64,000 bases of DNA, from the NCBI GenBank assembly GCA_036250195.1, contig JAVHZZ010000006.1, forward strand, positions 77,213,369-77,277,368, read 5' to 3'. A program made the position numbers and the translations under genes. The DNA is from Mixophyes australis. Lineage: Eukaryota; Chordata; Amphibia; Anura; Limnodynastidae. This document shows, in pieces, positions 10,011 to 22,617 of this stretch (its first letter is position 1; every line of letters starts with the position of its first letter). The notes under the pieces were generated by a model. It saw nothing but the letters and a program-made list of their open reading frames with translations. It was not told the DNA's origin and searched no databases.

Positions 10011-12984
10011 TTATTAAAGCATAATAATTTGGCCTCACTATGGAGGAGCTTTGAGACACATTGACTAACCCTTTGTTGACACACATTAAATGCACTTTGG
10101 GGGTTTGATTTTTAAGGCTCATGTTTATGAGCCCTATAACCATATTTGCCAATATTTAGCCACTCCCCTCTGAGATTTCAGGTTTTAAGTGCTATCGTGT
10201 CACCATAGCCCCACCCCCTGTTGTTCAATGGTGTAATTTGCAGCATCATACAGCAGGGGGAAGGGCCATGATGGTGCAAATTGCATCATTAAGCCCCACC
10301 ACTACCTAGGATTTGGGAGGGTGCCTGCTCTTTCGGGAGCCTCTTGCACATTCTGCAAGTCTAGGCAAGAATGCCATATAATGCCATGCAATATATTAGA
10401 TGAAGAGTACATAAATAATCTATTATTTATGTTTCACTTTATAACATATATCAGAAGTTAGCCATAGTTGAATGAGCACACTGATTAAGAACAAAACCTT
10501 CCTCCCCTCACTGGGAAACATGAGGCTTGGAGCAGTTGTCAGTAATTAGCATATGAAAGACTGTAGCCTGGTTCCTGTGAAAGGTAGTCTCTGCCCACAA
10601 GAAGGGTTTACACATGCTTCATGGAAAAACCTTTTTTTCTTCATGCTTGTTGTCCAGACTGATCAGACATGCTGCCATTGCATTGCCTCTAGGTGGACAT
10701 GCAGGGAAGTGAGTAATCTCATGGCCTACAAAGGCCCTGACTAGTAGGAATGATGGAGTTTGAATGGAATGAATGAAAGGTGAGTGTGAGACTGCAAACA
10801 TAAATGTTATAAATGTTGTAATGTGTTGTTGAATGGAAGACTCATATGTGTAGAGTCAATGAGAATGAATGATCATGGTAAATGTGATCAGAATTGCCTA
10901 AGTATTACTGCAAGAGGTATTTTGAGATTGTGTTGGTTTTAAAAGTTAGACCTCGGTTTGGTATGGATAATGTTAAATGCATGCCTTGTAATAATGTTGC
11001 AATGCTGTGTAGATATAACATAGGTATGGTGTTAGTCTGATTTGTATGTGATTGTGTAGTCTAAGAAGAAATGGGCCCTGTTGAAGAGCTGGGCCCTGTT
11101 GCTATGAAAGACTGCATTGGCAGTAAATTAGGCCATCGCGAGCACATGTATTAAGATGGCTGACACTGTTTTTGACTCCTGTAGTGCTGTATAATTCTTG
11201 GAATTCCTGTTGTGTGTGGGATAGATTGTTGGTTTAAATGAAATCATTTGTGTTATACATAGTCCTGTGTGGTTTTGTGTGGGTTTTATGTTGTAATGGA
11301 GTTTTGTATGGAAATAGTTTGCTTTATGTAGTTTAGTGTAAATACATAGAAAGTAAAAGTGATTATTCAGGAAGTGGTCAGATTGTTAAATATAACGTTT
11401 TGTTAGACTGTTGGTTTAAAGGGAAAGTAGAGGAAATGGATCTAGTATGTGGTTGAAATACCATGTGTTAAAATGGTTGTTGGACTTTGAATGAAATATG
11501 TGAAATGAATGGATTGTGTCTGTTTGGTCTCCCTCCCCCTAGGTCAGATGGGTCTTCCCCTCCTCCCCCTGCAACACACACAATACATTCACACACATAC
11601 ACTTACACACACACAATGACTTATATATTTATATTACAGCCAATAAGTGTAATATATGGCACCAAAATCTATACTTTGTATAAAATATTGTTATACTATA
11701 TACTGTTTTATAATATAATACAACACACTTTAAATGAAGTTATATCTTGCTGTGATTATTCTTGAAGATATGAGCATAAGCTATTATATGAATATTGGTC
11801 CTGTGGACTTAAGGGCATATAAGAATTATATTTCTTAGGTTAATTTAGAAGTACCTTTGCGAGGAGTTGGTTGACGGTAATAGTCATATATAACGGTATT
11901 AAATGGTCATCTATACATTTGCCAAAATATTAAGGAGATTGAAAACCACCAAAGGAGGAAATCCTTTTACAATATTTTTTTGCAATGGTTCATCTCTAAA
12001 GATTAGGCAATGGCCACTATGATTTATTCATATATACACATTAATAGAGATGACCAAACACGGTTTTAATATGCGTTAATTCCAGGTGATGTGGAATATA
12101 GTTATATGAATCAGGGCTCTGTATTTTACTTCCCATGCTTTATACCACTTGACAATGGAAGCCAGAAATGTGAACTTCCAAGTCACAAGATTAGTGCACA
12201 GATACACACATGAAAAAAAAGAAAAGAAAAACTATGACCGAGTCACTACTCATTAAGCACAATATAAATTTCCAGTTCCCAAGAAGTTATGAAGAAAACA
12301 TCTGGTTATGCCAAAGCAAAATGTTCCTGTCTGAGATTTAAACACATAGACAGTATGACACTGAATGACTAAAAAAGGTTAATAACAAATGCTGCCCTGA
12401 TTGAGAACACTTGACCCTTCCAAAGACATATATCTTCAATGAAAAATGACAACTCTGCTATAAGGATGAGCAGAGTAGAGTAAAAAAAAAATACTTTTTT
12501 CAGACAGTTTTATTAAAAGTATAATTAGTGAGGGCTAGCATTTATTACTGATTACTTATATCAGCATTTATGTAAAAGGGAAAGTAGAAGAAGTATCTAT
12601 ATCAAAGGGGGACACGTTTTCTCCAAATCATTAGTGTAACACTTCTGTGGGTATTATTGCTGTGTCAGGAAGAGGAAGTTTTACTGGAATTTACTTTTTG
12701 TTTTTGTTACCAAGGTTGCTTCTTGTTCCTTGACCATCTGCAAATCTACTGACAGTTGCCAACCTTGCTCTGCTTTACAAAGGAATGATCTCTTCAAAAT
12801 CTACTGTATGATTATTACTGCTACATATATTTAAATTGCATTTATTACAAAACAGACAATGGCTACTTTAAAGGAGATGTACATCCATAGATGTATTGTA
12901 GTTTACTAGTAAACCTCCATACCCCGGTTGCAAAAGTCTCGAAGTGTCAGAAAAGCAATTACCATGTACAATTAATTACATACA
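10011..12984. other. Long non-coding stretch
   Basis: AT-rich, with a TG-rich segment (10,790-11,480), a short (CA)n-type stretch at 11,575-11,612 and a possible decayed palindromic repeat at 10,200-10,310 (gccccacccc...; gtgcaaattgcatcattaag). No frame exceeds about 92 codons and none resembles a known protein. Confidence 0.5.
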
Positions 12985-15180
12985 ATTACATACAATTACT
13001 GCATTGTCCTGTCCTAATCAGGCTGCCTCTTTCTATAACAAAACACTCACTTTAGCTCTAGACAATGCAGCTCCAGCTACTACATATAGTCTCCGACGAT
13101 CCAAACCCCAGCCATGGCACACCAAACAGACTCGCTACCTACAAAAGTGGTCCCACACTGCAGAGCTCCACTGGAGGAAATCTCGTTCCTATCCCAATTT
13201 CCTCCACTATAAATTCATTCTTTCATCTTACAGCACTGTCCATTTAATTGCCAAGCAAACATTCTTCAAATCTCTAATATCCACCCAGTCTTCTAACCCA
13301 CATGGCCTCTTTGCCACCTTCAACTCACTTCTTTGCTCACCTGCACCTCCTCCTTCCTTCCTCACTGGCAATGATTTTGCCACCTATTTTAAAGAGAAAA
13401 TTAACATCATTCGACAAGATATTTCCTCATGCTAAATTCCACTCACTCCACTCACTCTAGCCACCTTTACCTACACTCCCCAATCCACCCTTAATTCATT
13501 CTCTCCAATAGCTGAAGATGAAGTTTCTGCACTCATTTTATCATCTCCCCCTACAACCTGTCCACTCGGCCCTATTACCTCACAAATTCTCCACTCCCTC
13601 TCCTCCAGTGCATGTCCACCTCTAACTCACCTCCTCAACCTGTCTCTCTCCACAGGCACATTTACATCCTCCTTTAAACATGCGCTCATCTCACCTATTC
13701 GAAAGAAACCATTTCTCGATCAAGCCTCTCTACAACTACCGCCCTATTTCTCTTCTCCACTTTGCCTCCAAACTACTTGAGCAATTAGTGTACAAAATCG
13801 ACTCTGCAATCAGGCTTCCGCCCCCAATATTCCACTAAAAATGCTCTCACAAAAATGACCAATGATTTACTTACTGCAAAATCTAAGGGTAATTTCTCCA
13901 TACTCATTCTCCTGGACCTCTCTGCTGCTTTTGATACTTTTGACCACTCTCTTCTCCTACACACCCTTCACTTTATTGGCCTTAGTGACACAGTCCTTTC
14001 CTGGTTCATATCCTACCTATCGAACCATTCCTTTAGTGTTTCTACCTCTGGTACATCCTCCCCTCCACTCCAACTATCTGTTGGGGTCCCACAAGGCTCT
14101 GTTCTTGGCCCTTTACTTTTTTCATTTTTTTACACCTCTTCTATTGGGGCACTAATTCGCTCATTCAGCCTCCAATATCACCTCTACGTTGATGACACCC
14201 AAATCTATCTCTCTTCCCCTGACCTCTCTCCTTCTGTACTATCTAGTGTAACCAACTGTCTTTCTGCTATTCTTCTCAGTCTCCAAAGCCCGCTTTGGTG
14301 TCACACTCTGCTTTATTCCTCACATCCAGACTCTCTCCCAGTCCTGTCGACTACACCTTAAAAACATTGCCAGAATACGCCCCTTTCCTACTCAACATGC
14401 TGCCAAAACTCTTACTCTTATATATTCTCTCATCATCACCTGTCTTGACTATTGCAACCTCCTGCTATCTGGCATTCCTGACACCAATATATCCATACTT
14501 CAATCCATCCTAAATGCTGCTGCAAGACTGATCTTCCTCTCTTATCTCTCTACATCTGCTGCACCACTTTGCAAATCCCTACACTGGCTCCCTGTGTCCT
14601 CCAGAATCCAATTCAAATTATTCACCCTTACCTACAAAGCCCTCAACAACACTACCCCTGCATACATCTGAAATCTCATATCAAAATACTCTCCCTCACG
14701 CCCTCTTAGCTCTACCTCTGACCTTCACCTTGTCTCCTCTCAGCTTTTGCACTTCTGCTCCACGGGAGCTTTCTGTCCTCCCAGAGCTCACCTTAGGATA
14801 TCTGCATCATGGTTTGACAGGTGTACCACCTCTCACTCCTGTCTACAAGACTTCTCTCATGCTGCTCCCCACTTATGGAATTCCCCACAGCCTTCAAATT
14901 TTTAGATGCTTTTTGAAAACCCATCGCTTATTTAGAGGTGACCTTATCCTCGATAACACTATTCACACTAATGCACCTTCACAACTATCCCAATCTCCAC
15001 TCTAAGCCAAACTAGCTCCTCTTGTTTCAGCTGTACCCTCTTCCATTTAGAATGTAAGCTTTCTAATGAGCAGGGTCCACCATACCCTTTGTTTTCATGT
15101 CTGCATTTATTTTGCCTACCATGTATGCCATTGTTTTATGCTTGTCCTGTTTTCCCTACTGTGGTGCCTTACAAATCTAT
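12985..15180 (+). pseudogene. 5'-truncated L2-type LINE, ORF2 remnant
   Basis: Non-LTR reverse transcriptase coding remnant. The first readable part (about 13,000-13,435) is the linker between endonuclease and RT (pattern PWHTKQT..LQKWSHTAELHWRKSR). RT motifs follow in the frame at 13,855-14,361: [13 protein letters not shown] (motif A), [14 protein letters not shown] (motif B) and YVDDTQIYL (motif C; catalytic YVDD at 14,184-14,195). The C-terminal domain continues in other frames: CLDYCNLLLSGIP, SLHWLPVSSRIQFK. The endonuclease is absent (5' truncation), and several frameshifts and stops break the frame, for example between 13,435 and 13,855 and after 14,230. The 3' UTR carries gaatgtaagctttctaatga. 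The active site survives but the element is dead. Confidence 0.9.
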
Positions 15181-15181
15181 G

Positions 15182-15237
<56 letters not shown>

Positions 15238-15252
15238 TAATAATAATAATTT
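15181..15252 (+). repeat. (ATA)n tail of the LINE
   Basis: About 70 bp of ataataat directly follow the LINE 3' end (gtggtgccttacaaatctatg). This is the usual 3' simple-repeat tail of L2-type elements, here expanded. Confidence 0.9.
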
Positions 15253-16161
15253 CCATGCTTTTGGTAACAGGAGAATCAATTTTTATCCAACCGCCAAAAA
15301 ATGAGTATTTTATGAACAGCAAGTGTCATAGGCATTGAACCACTGCTGTTCTGAGATCAGAGGGGAGGCGACTCAGTAGCAAAATACCACTATGGCTGGA
15401 CATAAAAACAATTGACTTCAACAGAATTATAGAACTGTAACCTAAAGGCAAGCTTATCAGAAAAAAATCTAGAGTACCATATTTTTACCAAGTAAGAAAC
15501 AGTGAACAAAGAATCTATTGAGCATGGGACTACATCTGTTTAAGTCAAAAAGGAGAGCTCTATATTATCTATAAAAGTGCTTAATTAAAATGAACTTTAA
15601 ACATTTTACATTTCTTGCATTTATCGCTCTCTTCTAATGCCACTTATATGGACCTCACTCAAAGCAAAGAATAAATCATTGTTAGTTTTTTAATGTTGCA
15701 ACAATCAAATTTCAAGATTTTATTTTTCTCTCTGCTTTATGAATGTTGAATGACTGTGTGTGGGGGTCCACTGTGTTTCTTTATGAGCAGCTAGGTCTTA
15801 TTTTATACTATATCTATCGATTTACTCGTATAGCCTGATTGAGGCTACATAGACTGTAGACAACACTGTCATGTAATTATGGACAGTACTAGTTTCACTT
15901 GGATAATTTTCAGGTATGTTTGAAAATCTAGACTGCTAATTGCTTATTATAAACCTAAACATTGAAATGCTGAATTTGTCCATTTGGGCCTAGTGGAAGA
16001 TTTGTCCCATGTGTAGCCAGCAATAATGAAGGACCAGTAATACAATGTTGACAATAGTGTCCCTTTAATTTGAAAATAAATTTTAGTTTAAAGTTCTTAA
16101 GCCTACTCCTTTATAAAAGCTGATGCTGTCATCGCTATATGGTCACTTGGGTGCTCTTTAC
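15253..16161. other. No gene recognised
   Basis: AT-rich sequence with no recognisable features. Confidence 0.5.
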
Positions 16162-16240
16162 TCATCGTCATCATCATCATCTATTTATATAGCGCCACTA
16201 ATTCAACAGCGCTGTACAGAGAGCTCACTTACATCATGTC
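16162..16240 (-). repeat. Antisense SINE/LINE tail
   Basis: (catcat)n followed by tttatatagcgccactaatt and agcgctgtacagagagctca is the reverse complement of the 3' end of the SINE at 23,422-23,760. Only the tail is present. Confidence 0.8.
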
Positions 16241-17282
16241 TTTGTCGATTTTCTTACTTTGCTTGTAAATGGAAAATTATTGAGGGAAATCCTAATATTT
16301 ATTTAATTCACAAAAAACAAGTTGCTTGAGCCACTCTTAACATCATGAAACCTGTTCAGCTTTCTTTATTTTTTTAATCGATTCAAAATTCGAGAAATCC
16401 TGTTGGCTATTTGAACTTTATTATGGTTTCATCCAACCGGTTTGAGACTCATTTTGCAGCTGGTTTGAACATCTTTAGTAAAGCTTATAAAAGATGATAT
16501 TGCATTTTGAAATTTAAGGAAAGTTTTATGGAGAATATCTGAAATATAGACAATCAATTATGGACTATAGATTATCTGTAAACAGTGTGTACAGGATTAC
16601 CATGAGCTTTCTCAGCTGCTTCAGATTCAGTGATCCTGGCTGTCCATCAATAGACTTAAAGAGAGGAAGTTTGTTGTGCTTAAATTTTTCTTATCTTAAA
16701 TTGTAAGGAACTACTGTGTTTGCAGCGTTTCCATATATTTTTGTGATTCTTGTTAGTATCTCTTTATATAAGGAAAATTGCATTTTTAGACTTAGCAGTT
16801 CTTTGAATGAATCATGCAACCACACGCTCAGTCAGTGACCACTTCCCTATGTGTAATTGTATCAGTAACATGCATAGTCATACTCATTAATATAATCCCC
16901 ATAGATGTGTCATTCCCAATTCTCTTCACTGGTATTCCCATGCCTTTGTCTGGTTCTGCCATTAATGTTATTGTTCATGGTCTATTGTACCCTTACAGCC
17001 TGAGGGAATGCTCTGTGCTATTGTTATCTATGAGAACAGGACCCGCTGACAAAGCATAAAAGCAGAATGTGGACCTTGCTACCTATGAGAAATTTAATAG
17101 TGACAATATTTTCAGTAACTTTTATTTAATATATCTACTCAACATGGTAACACTTTATTTAAAAAAACAAAACAATGCTATATACAAAGGGGAATACATT
17201 TGTCTATGTGCAGTCTAACCTTTAATTTTAGGTTAAGAAGTAATGTTTTCTTTACATAAACTGTCAAAACAATACAGCGTAT
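16241..17282. other. No gene recognised
   Basis: AT-rich intergenic sequence. The longest frame (81 codons, 16,814-17,059) is hydrophobic but matches nothing I know. Confidence 0.5.
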
Positions 17283-18325
17283 AGAAAATGACTGTGTACA
17301 TTATACCAATTAATAAATAATTTTGGCCTTCCATCTAAAGAAGCACCTGAACTCGCGTGGGAGAAAGACACAGGAGAAACTATAGATCCTAAAGAGTGGA
17401 CCAAGATTAGAACCAATCTGGCTAAAACCTCTATTTCCGTTCGAATCAAAGAAAATTCATTCAAAATTTATAGTAGATGGTACTTGGTTCCATCGCGTCT
17501 TCATACTATATTCCCAGCCGCCTCGGACAGATGTTGGAGGGAGTGGTTGTAGGGGCTCCTTGCTGCACGTTTGGTGGTCCTGTCCCAAGATAATTTCATA
17601 CTGGCAACAGGTCCATAAGTTGATATCCTCCATTACACATATTCAAATTCCTGATACGCCTCTCTTCTCATTACTCCCTAGACCTCTCCCTAATATACCC
17701 TGCCCAACCCAAAAACTAATTAGACATATGCTGAATGCAGCTAACTGCCTGATTGCTTCGCACTGGAAGAGTTCAATCCCGCCCTCACTTACTGCGACCA
17801 TAAATTCTATCTGGTCGACATTCCGCTTGTAAAGTATAACCGCCACCCTCAACGTTACTCCAATTCAATTCCATGCTGTGTGGAACCCTTGGACATTCAT
17901 TTATGAAGCAGAACCGCCCCTATCTAGCGTTTGACATTCTCTTATATTAACTTATTATCTACATGTTCTTTTTGATTGGAGCTGATTGACTAAATACACC
18001 AGTCTCTTGTTCCAGTGACCACAGACAAATGAATTTACCTTTTTCTTTTCCCCCTCAGATACCTCCCTTCTCTTCCCCCTCAACCCCCTGTATGTCTCCC
18101 CTCACCTACAAGTTTTTTCTCTGTGTATTGTATACACCAATACTACATTTGGATATTACTTCATTACATTTATTATGCATTTATGAATGTTGTTAACATT
18201 ATATCCTCATGTATTTATGTCCTACTTCATGTATACATCGACTTGCTGATTTTTCATACATGTAAACTTGTTCAAATAAACAATAAAAAATTTTGTTTAA
18301 AAAAAAAAAAGAAAATGACTGTGTA
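17283..18325 (+). mobile_element. 5'-truncated L1 insertion with 16-bp target duplication
   Basis: The 16-bp sequence AGAAAATGACTGTGTA stands at 17,283-17,298 and again, identical, at 18,310-18,325, right after an A tract (18,298-18,310). Between them lies the last part of L1 ORF2 and its 3' UTR. Perfect duplication, poly(A) and 5' truncation are the marks of target-primed reverse transcription. Confidence 0.9.
17299..17832 (+). pseudogene. L1 ORF2 C-terminal remnant
   Basis: The C-terminal region of an L1/Tx1-type ORF2 protein can be read: ELAWEKDTGE, then KIYSRWYLVPSRLHTIF, PAASDRCWRE and, one frame over, SLLHVWWSCPKIISYWQQV. The CWR...HVWWSCP pattern is the C-terminal Cys/His segment typical of vertebrate L1. 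A single-base frameshift near 17,548 (a TAG follows CWREW..) separates the halves. Endonuclease and RT are absent because of 5' truncation. The frame closes at about 17,832, followed by a 460-bp 3' UTR. Confidence 0.85.
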
Positions 18326-18472
18326 TGCTCTCACCCAGGTCAATATGAAGACATTTATTATAATAAAAATCTAAAACAATAATAATAGATGCTTTGAACA
18401 ACTTTTGGCTAAAACTAAAATTGCTCCCCTAGCAAACCTCCTCATATTTAAGCGTTTATTTTTACACTTAAC

Positions 18473-18760
18473 AGACCTAATTCATTAATGGAAAAACCAT
18501 GTTGCATTGGACGGCGATATAAATTGAAAATGTGGGGACAGATTTATACTTGGGATAAAGCATGTCCTAAATTAACTTTAGATTTCAGTGTAACAATAAA
18601 GCTATTAAGTATTTGTGTGCTACATGAAAAAAACAGCCAGTATTTATCTTATGTGCAAAATAATAAACTAATTTGCACCCCTTGAATTGTAACATGGTTT
18701 AGTCCAGGAGAAAACGTACTCATTTTTTTTGCCTTACTTTCCTTAATGAATCAGGCCCAA
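18473..18760. mobile_element. MITE, GGCCTGATTCATTAAGGA family
   Basis: Left end agacctaattcattaatgg and right end ccttaatgaatcaggccc form imperfect terminal inverted repeats. Inside are accatgttgcattgga, agtatttgtgtgctacatga, aaacagccagtattt and ttgcaccccttg. Other copies lie at 7478, 20,970 and 22,618. Non-coding. Confidence 0.75.
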
Positions 18761-19498
18761 CATGTTTTAAGTTAGCAAATCAATTTAAAATGCATTATCA
18801 TAATAACACACTGGCTTGCTTTCATTCCACGCACTGTGATTGGCCTTATACTGCAGTAAGCTTTATTTATTTGCTGAATCTGTGGCAAACAGGGACCAAT
18901 TTACAAATTATTTTGCTAACAGTGAATCTCTGAGAACTGTTGCATAAACTGGTCAACAAGTAGTTGTCATGACCTACAGAATTAAAGTTTGCAAGGAGAC
19001 AAGAAAATCATATGTCCCCTTCATTTCACCTTTGGCTCCTCTGATCCAGTTGTGTGATAAAATGAATGCCCATCTGCAGCTACTGATCTAAAACATTTTT
19101 TTTCTCTTTTAGTTGTAATTTCAGCTGTAAGCTCATCAGTAACCCCGTCCCTTAATCTGCACAGGAACAAATGGAGACTGGGCCAAATGACGCACACTTT
19201 TAAGCCGCTTGCTGCCTGAATTAGATAGTCTATCTGCTGATTAGATTTTCCCCTGACCTCTCCTTAAACAAAAATATATACTGTATTAGAACAATTTATG
19301 AGCAAAACTGCATTTTTTAAACCCAAACATCTGTCACTGAAAAGCAGTGGAACAGCAGGCAAACACGGTCATATCTGACCTTGACAGTAGCATCATGTGG
19401 AAAAATAATGAACAGGGTGTTTGTTATTGAAGAAAGAGTGTCAGATGGATGCACAATTGTAATGTAACTTTCTCTTATTGCTATATAGAAATCAGAGG
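18761..19498. other. No gene recognised
   Basis: AT-rich intergenic DNA without recognisable elements. Confidence 0.5.
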
Positions 19499-20135
19499 CT
19501 CTAGAACAGTGGTCAGGGAACAGGGGTAAATTACCCCAAATGGGGTAAAAATTAAATCCCTGGGGGTAATGCTGCCGATTCACATGCTGTCAGTTGGATT
19601 GTAGACCCCTTTAAACGTGAAATTGCTGTTGTACCAGAAGAGCCTCAGGGGTTGGCAGAGGCACTTCTTGAGCTTCGATGCAATAATGAAGCCCGTATTG
19701 CATTTGAAAACAAAGCAGATCTGTCATATTTTTTAGCTGCAAAGGCATTCAAAATTGCACATGAGGAGGCAGTCAAAAAGTGTCTGCCTTTTGCAACAAC
19801 CTACCTTTGCGAACAAGGATTTTCCACTCTAACGAACATAAAAACAAAGCAGAGAAATATATTGGACGCTGAAGACTGTATCCAAATAGCTCTGACATCA
19901 AAATGCCCCAATATTGATGCTTTCGTATCAAAAATGAAGCAACATCATTTCTCCAAATCCTGAAGTTTTGAAGTTGAAGCTTTCAAAGAAATATTGAATA
20001 GATTCAATAAAATTTTGAATTCCAATAATTAATAATATATGATTTCCTTACTTTCAAATCAAGGGGGTAACGTCGGCGTATCTAAATATATTTTGGGTAA
20101 AAGGTAAAAAAAGTTTCCTGACCCCTGCTCTAGAA
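19499..20135 (+). mobile_element. hAT deletion derivative with 8-bp target duplication
   Basis: The 8-bp sequence ctctagaa lies at 19,499-19,506 and 20,128-20,135, flanking a 621-bp element (19,507-20,127). Its ends CAGTGGTCAGGGAAC and (inverse of the right end) CAGGGGTCAGGAAAC are imperfect terminal inverted repeats. The 8-bp duplication and the CAG ends are hAT hallmarks. Only the C-terminal part of the transposase remains inside, so the element is an internal deletion product that would need a helper transposase. Confidence 0.93.
19567..19963 (+). pseudogene. hAT transposase C-terminal fragment (Charlie/ZBED5-like)
   Basis: An open frame of about 130 codons starts inside the element at about 19,567 and stops at 19,963. 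It reads DSHAVSWIVDPFK, PEEPQGLAEALLEL, LPFATTYLCEQGFSTL and CPNIDAFVSKMK. The LPFATTYLCEQGFS segment is the hAT dimerisation region, which in intact proteins holds the last catalytic Glu nearby. The N-terminal BED finger and catalytic domain are deleted. The frame has no stops over its length, which suggests a fairly young insertion. Vertebrate genomes also hold domesticated relatives (ZBED5/SCAND3 group), but the flanking duplication argues for a plain transposon here. Confidence 0.85.
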
Positions 20136-20969
20136 GATGATTTCCTCTAAGATGATTCTACTTTCTAAAGACACATCCAGTAACTGCTTGACTTCAAACA
20201 GGACTGACTATGTAGTCTGTTTATCAGAGGGCAAAAAAAGTGTTTGACCATCGATAGGGTGTACCCCTATACATCAGTGGGGTATCTCTTTCGGCAATAT
20301 TATTTGTCTGGATTCACCGGCAATTGAAGGAAACCTATTTAACAAAGTTTGCAGTGGTATGAGTAAGCCACAATCCTTCTTACTATGGTCAAAAACAGAA
20401 GAAAATTATATAAAAATTTTCAAATATATTCTTCTTTTTTTAAATAACTTTTGACAATTTATTTATTTATTGTCCCCTAAGTAGATCTGAAAGCCAAAGT
20501 GTGAACGCTCACACATGTGCTTATCCCCTGAGACTGGCTCTGCAAAGTGGTAAGTTAACCCTTAGTGCTCCGGCCCAGTATCGTTACAGCAGCTGAGTAT
20601 CGCTTTGTCAATGATATTTTATTGGTATATTGCAGCAATAAGTGATTTTCTATTATCATGATAAGAAAGTCAGACTAATTCAGTTTTATAAACTCCCTTT
20701 ATGTAAACACTGTCTGTAGCATAAAGGCTAAAGCTTTAAAAAAAGGACATTCTGGCAATCAACATTGAATCAAAGAAAATGGTTAAATCTCTAGTTACAT
20801 ACTAATTGCATTTACTGAAATTATTTGGACAGACTTTCTAATAAAGGATTCCCAGAATCTGGTATCTGTGTTTTATCCTCTGCTCACATCCTCCTTTATC
20901 CACGATATGTGCATCAATGGTCTAGTTTATTGTCTGGATGCTTTATATTAAAATATATTAGTCCTCATT
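20136..20969. other. No gene recognised
   Basis: AT-rich sequence. A 124-codon open frame (20,825-21,199) overlaps the MITE copy that follows and is not a gene. Confidence 0.5.
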
Positions 20970-21215
20970 TAAAGTTAGGAGTAAATCAGGCAAAAAGGTT
21001 GCACTGTAGGGTGGATTTAAATGTGTGTATAGATATAGAGTTGGGGATGTCGGATACATCATGTCTCAACTCTAAATTACAGTGTAAAAGTAAAGCTGGC
21101 CAGTATTATTGCACTAAATGCAAAAGCAGCCAGTATTTGCTCTGTATGCCACACTCCTTGTATAACAACATGGTTTGGCCAGGTGCAATGGGTGAATGAT
21201 ACAGAAGTAATCCTT
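20970..21215. mobile_element. MITE copy, diverged, GGCCTGATTCATTAAGGA family
   Basis: Shares aggagtaaatcaggcaaaaa, ttgcactgtagggtggat, agcagccagtattt, and aacatggtttggccaggtgc with the copies at 18,473 and 22,618. The terminal repeats are eroded. Confidence 0.55.
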
Positions 21216-21274
21216 TTTTTTTCCTATTAACATTCATTTATGAGAGATCAAACATTACAAGCATAATATCATTA

Positions 21275-22014
21275 GTACAAAGTAGAGATGCTCAAGCTAA
21301 GTTCCTGAGAACCGAACACATCCGAACTTAGCAGATCTGAGTACCTTTGCGCTCTCAGAATTGAAAACGAGGCAACACGTTATCGTTACGTCGTCGGATC
21401 TCGCAAGCTTTGGATTCTATAAGTACAGCCCTCCACATTTCACAGAGCGACACAGAAGGGGTAGCACAGTTCTTGGCAGTCTCTAGTGCAGTTGGGCAGC
21501 GTCATAGATAGAAAAGAAAGAGGAGGGGTAGCAGTCTTCTTTAAAGCCTCCAGTAACATTCAGGAGAGCTCCATTGCTCTATTGCTAATTGTCATTGCTG
21601 AAATAGAAATAATAGGTCTGGCAGGCTTGGTATTCTAAATCTGCAGTCAGGTTGCACTGTGTTTTATAGGTAACATACAAAGAGGAGAGCTCCATTGCTT
21701 ATTGTCATTGCTGAAATATAAATAATAGGTCTGGCAGGCTTGGTCTTCTAAATGTGCAGTCTTTGTTTGAAAGTGTATGAAAACAATATTGTGTGACCTG
21801 TGAGGTGGTCAAAATTTACTGCAAATGACTTGAAACTAGTGTTATTGAGGTTAATAATAATGTGGGGGGGGGGAGCAAAAATATGTGATTTTATAACAAA
21901 AAAAAAAAATGGGTTTTTAGAAAAAAATCGGGATCCAAAACCAAAACACGAAGTTAATCCAGATCCAAAACCAAAACCAGAACATGGGGGTCAGTGAACA
22001 TCTTTAGTACAAAG
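21275..22014 (+). mobile_element. hAT-like element, TAGAGATG family, copy 1
   Basis: The 8-bp direct repeat gtacaaag lies at 21,275-21,282 and 22,007-22,014. The element (21,283-22,006, 724 bp) starts TAGAGATGCTC and ends ...GAACATCTTTA, with inverted termini. Near the left end it has the family signature tcgtcggatctcgcaag, and near the right end ggatccaaaaccaaaacac repeated in tandem. Inside, a segment of about 80 bp (aggagagctccattgct...) is duplicated at 21,562 and 21,682. No coding capacity. The size of the duplication places it in the hAT superfamily. Confidence 0.88.
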
Positions 22015-22099
22015 TAAGGACAACAAGTTACCAATGTATGAGCCATTACAATTTAAAAAGGTAAATTAGTAAACAAATCTTGCAGCAAATGACCAATTT

Positions 22100-22345
22100 T
22101 TAATTATAAAGAAAAAAGAAAGAAAAAAAAGGGTAAGGCCGGGTGTGGGGGCAGGGGGGTGGGTGGGAGTGTTGAGAAAAGATAAAGAAAAGAGGGAGGG
22201 GAGAAGGAGACAGAGTGGCTAGACTGTCTGAGAAAGAGGTAGTCGGAAAAGACAGAGAAGTCAGTAAGATTATGAAGGGAAGAAGAGTTTGAGTTGAAGC
22301 GAAAGAGGAGCGAGAGTGAAAAATGATATAGAATAAGGTCCTCAT
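22100..22345. repeat. Purine-rich tract
   Basis: About 230 bp are almost entirely A and G on the plus strand (aaagaaagaaaa, gggaggggagaaggaga), including the G-rich stretch ggggcaggggggtgggtggg. The mirror open frames on the minus strand (Phe/Ser/Pro-rich) are by-products. Confidence 0.7.
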
Positions 22346-22617
22346 ATCTTGTCAAAGGATTTTGAAGAATTATTGATAATACTGGTCATGAATTCTATGC
22401 TACTGCTGGATATGCCAGAACTTATTAAGCACCGACTAGTTGTTGGGAGGGGTAGGTCCTTTTCAGTTCGTAGTCAGCTGACAGGTGGCTGCAGAGGTTA
22501 CATGTCAAATAAATTTATTTTGATGATAAGCAGTATAAGGGACTCGAAGGCATAATAGGAAAAATTTAAGTTCTAGAGGGATGAGGATTTAAAGAACCAT
22601 GAAAATTAGATTCTTAG

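Noticed and set aside
19652..19963. A domesticated ZBED-type host gene
   Set aside because: The frame is bracketed by transposon ends and a perfect 8-bp duplication, which marks a transposon insertion.
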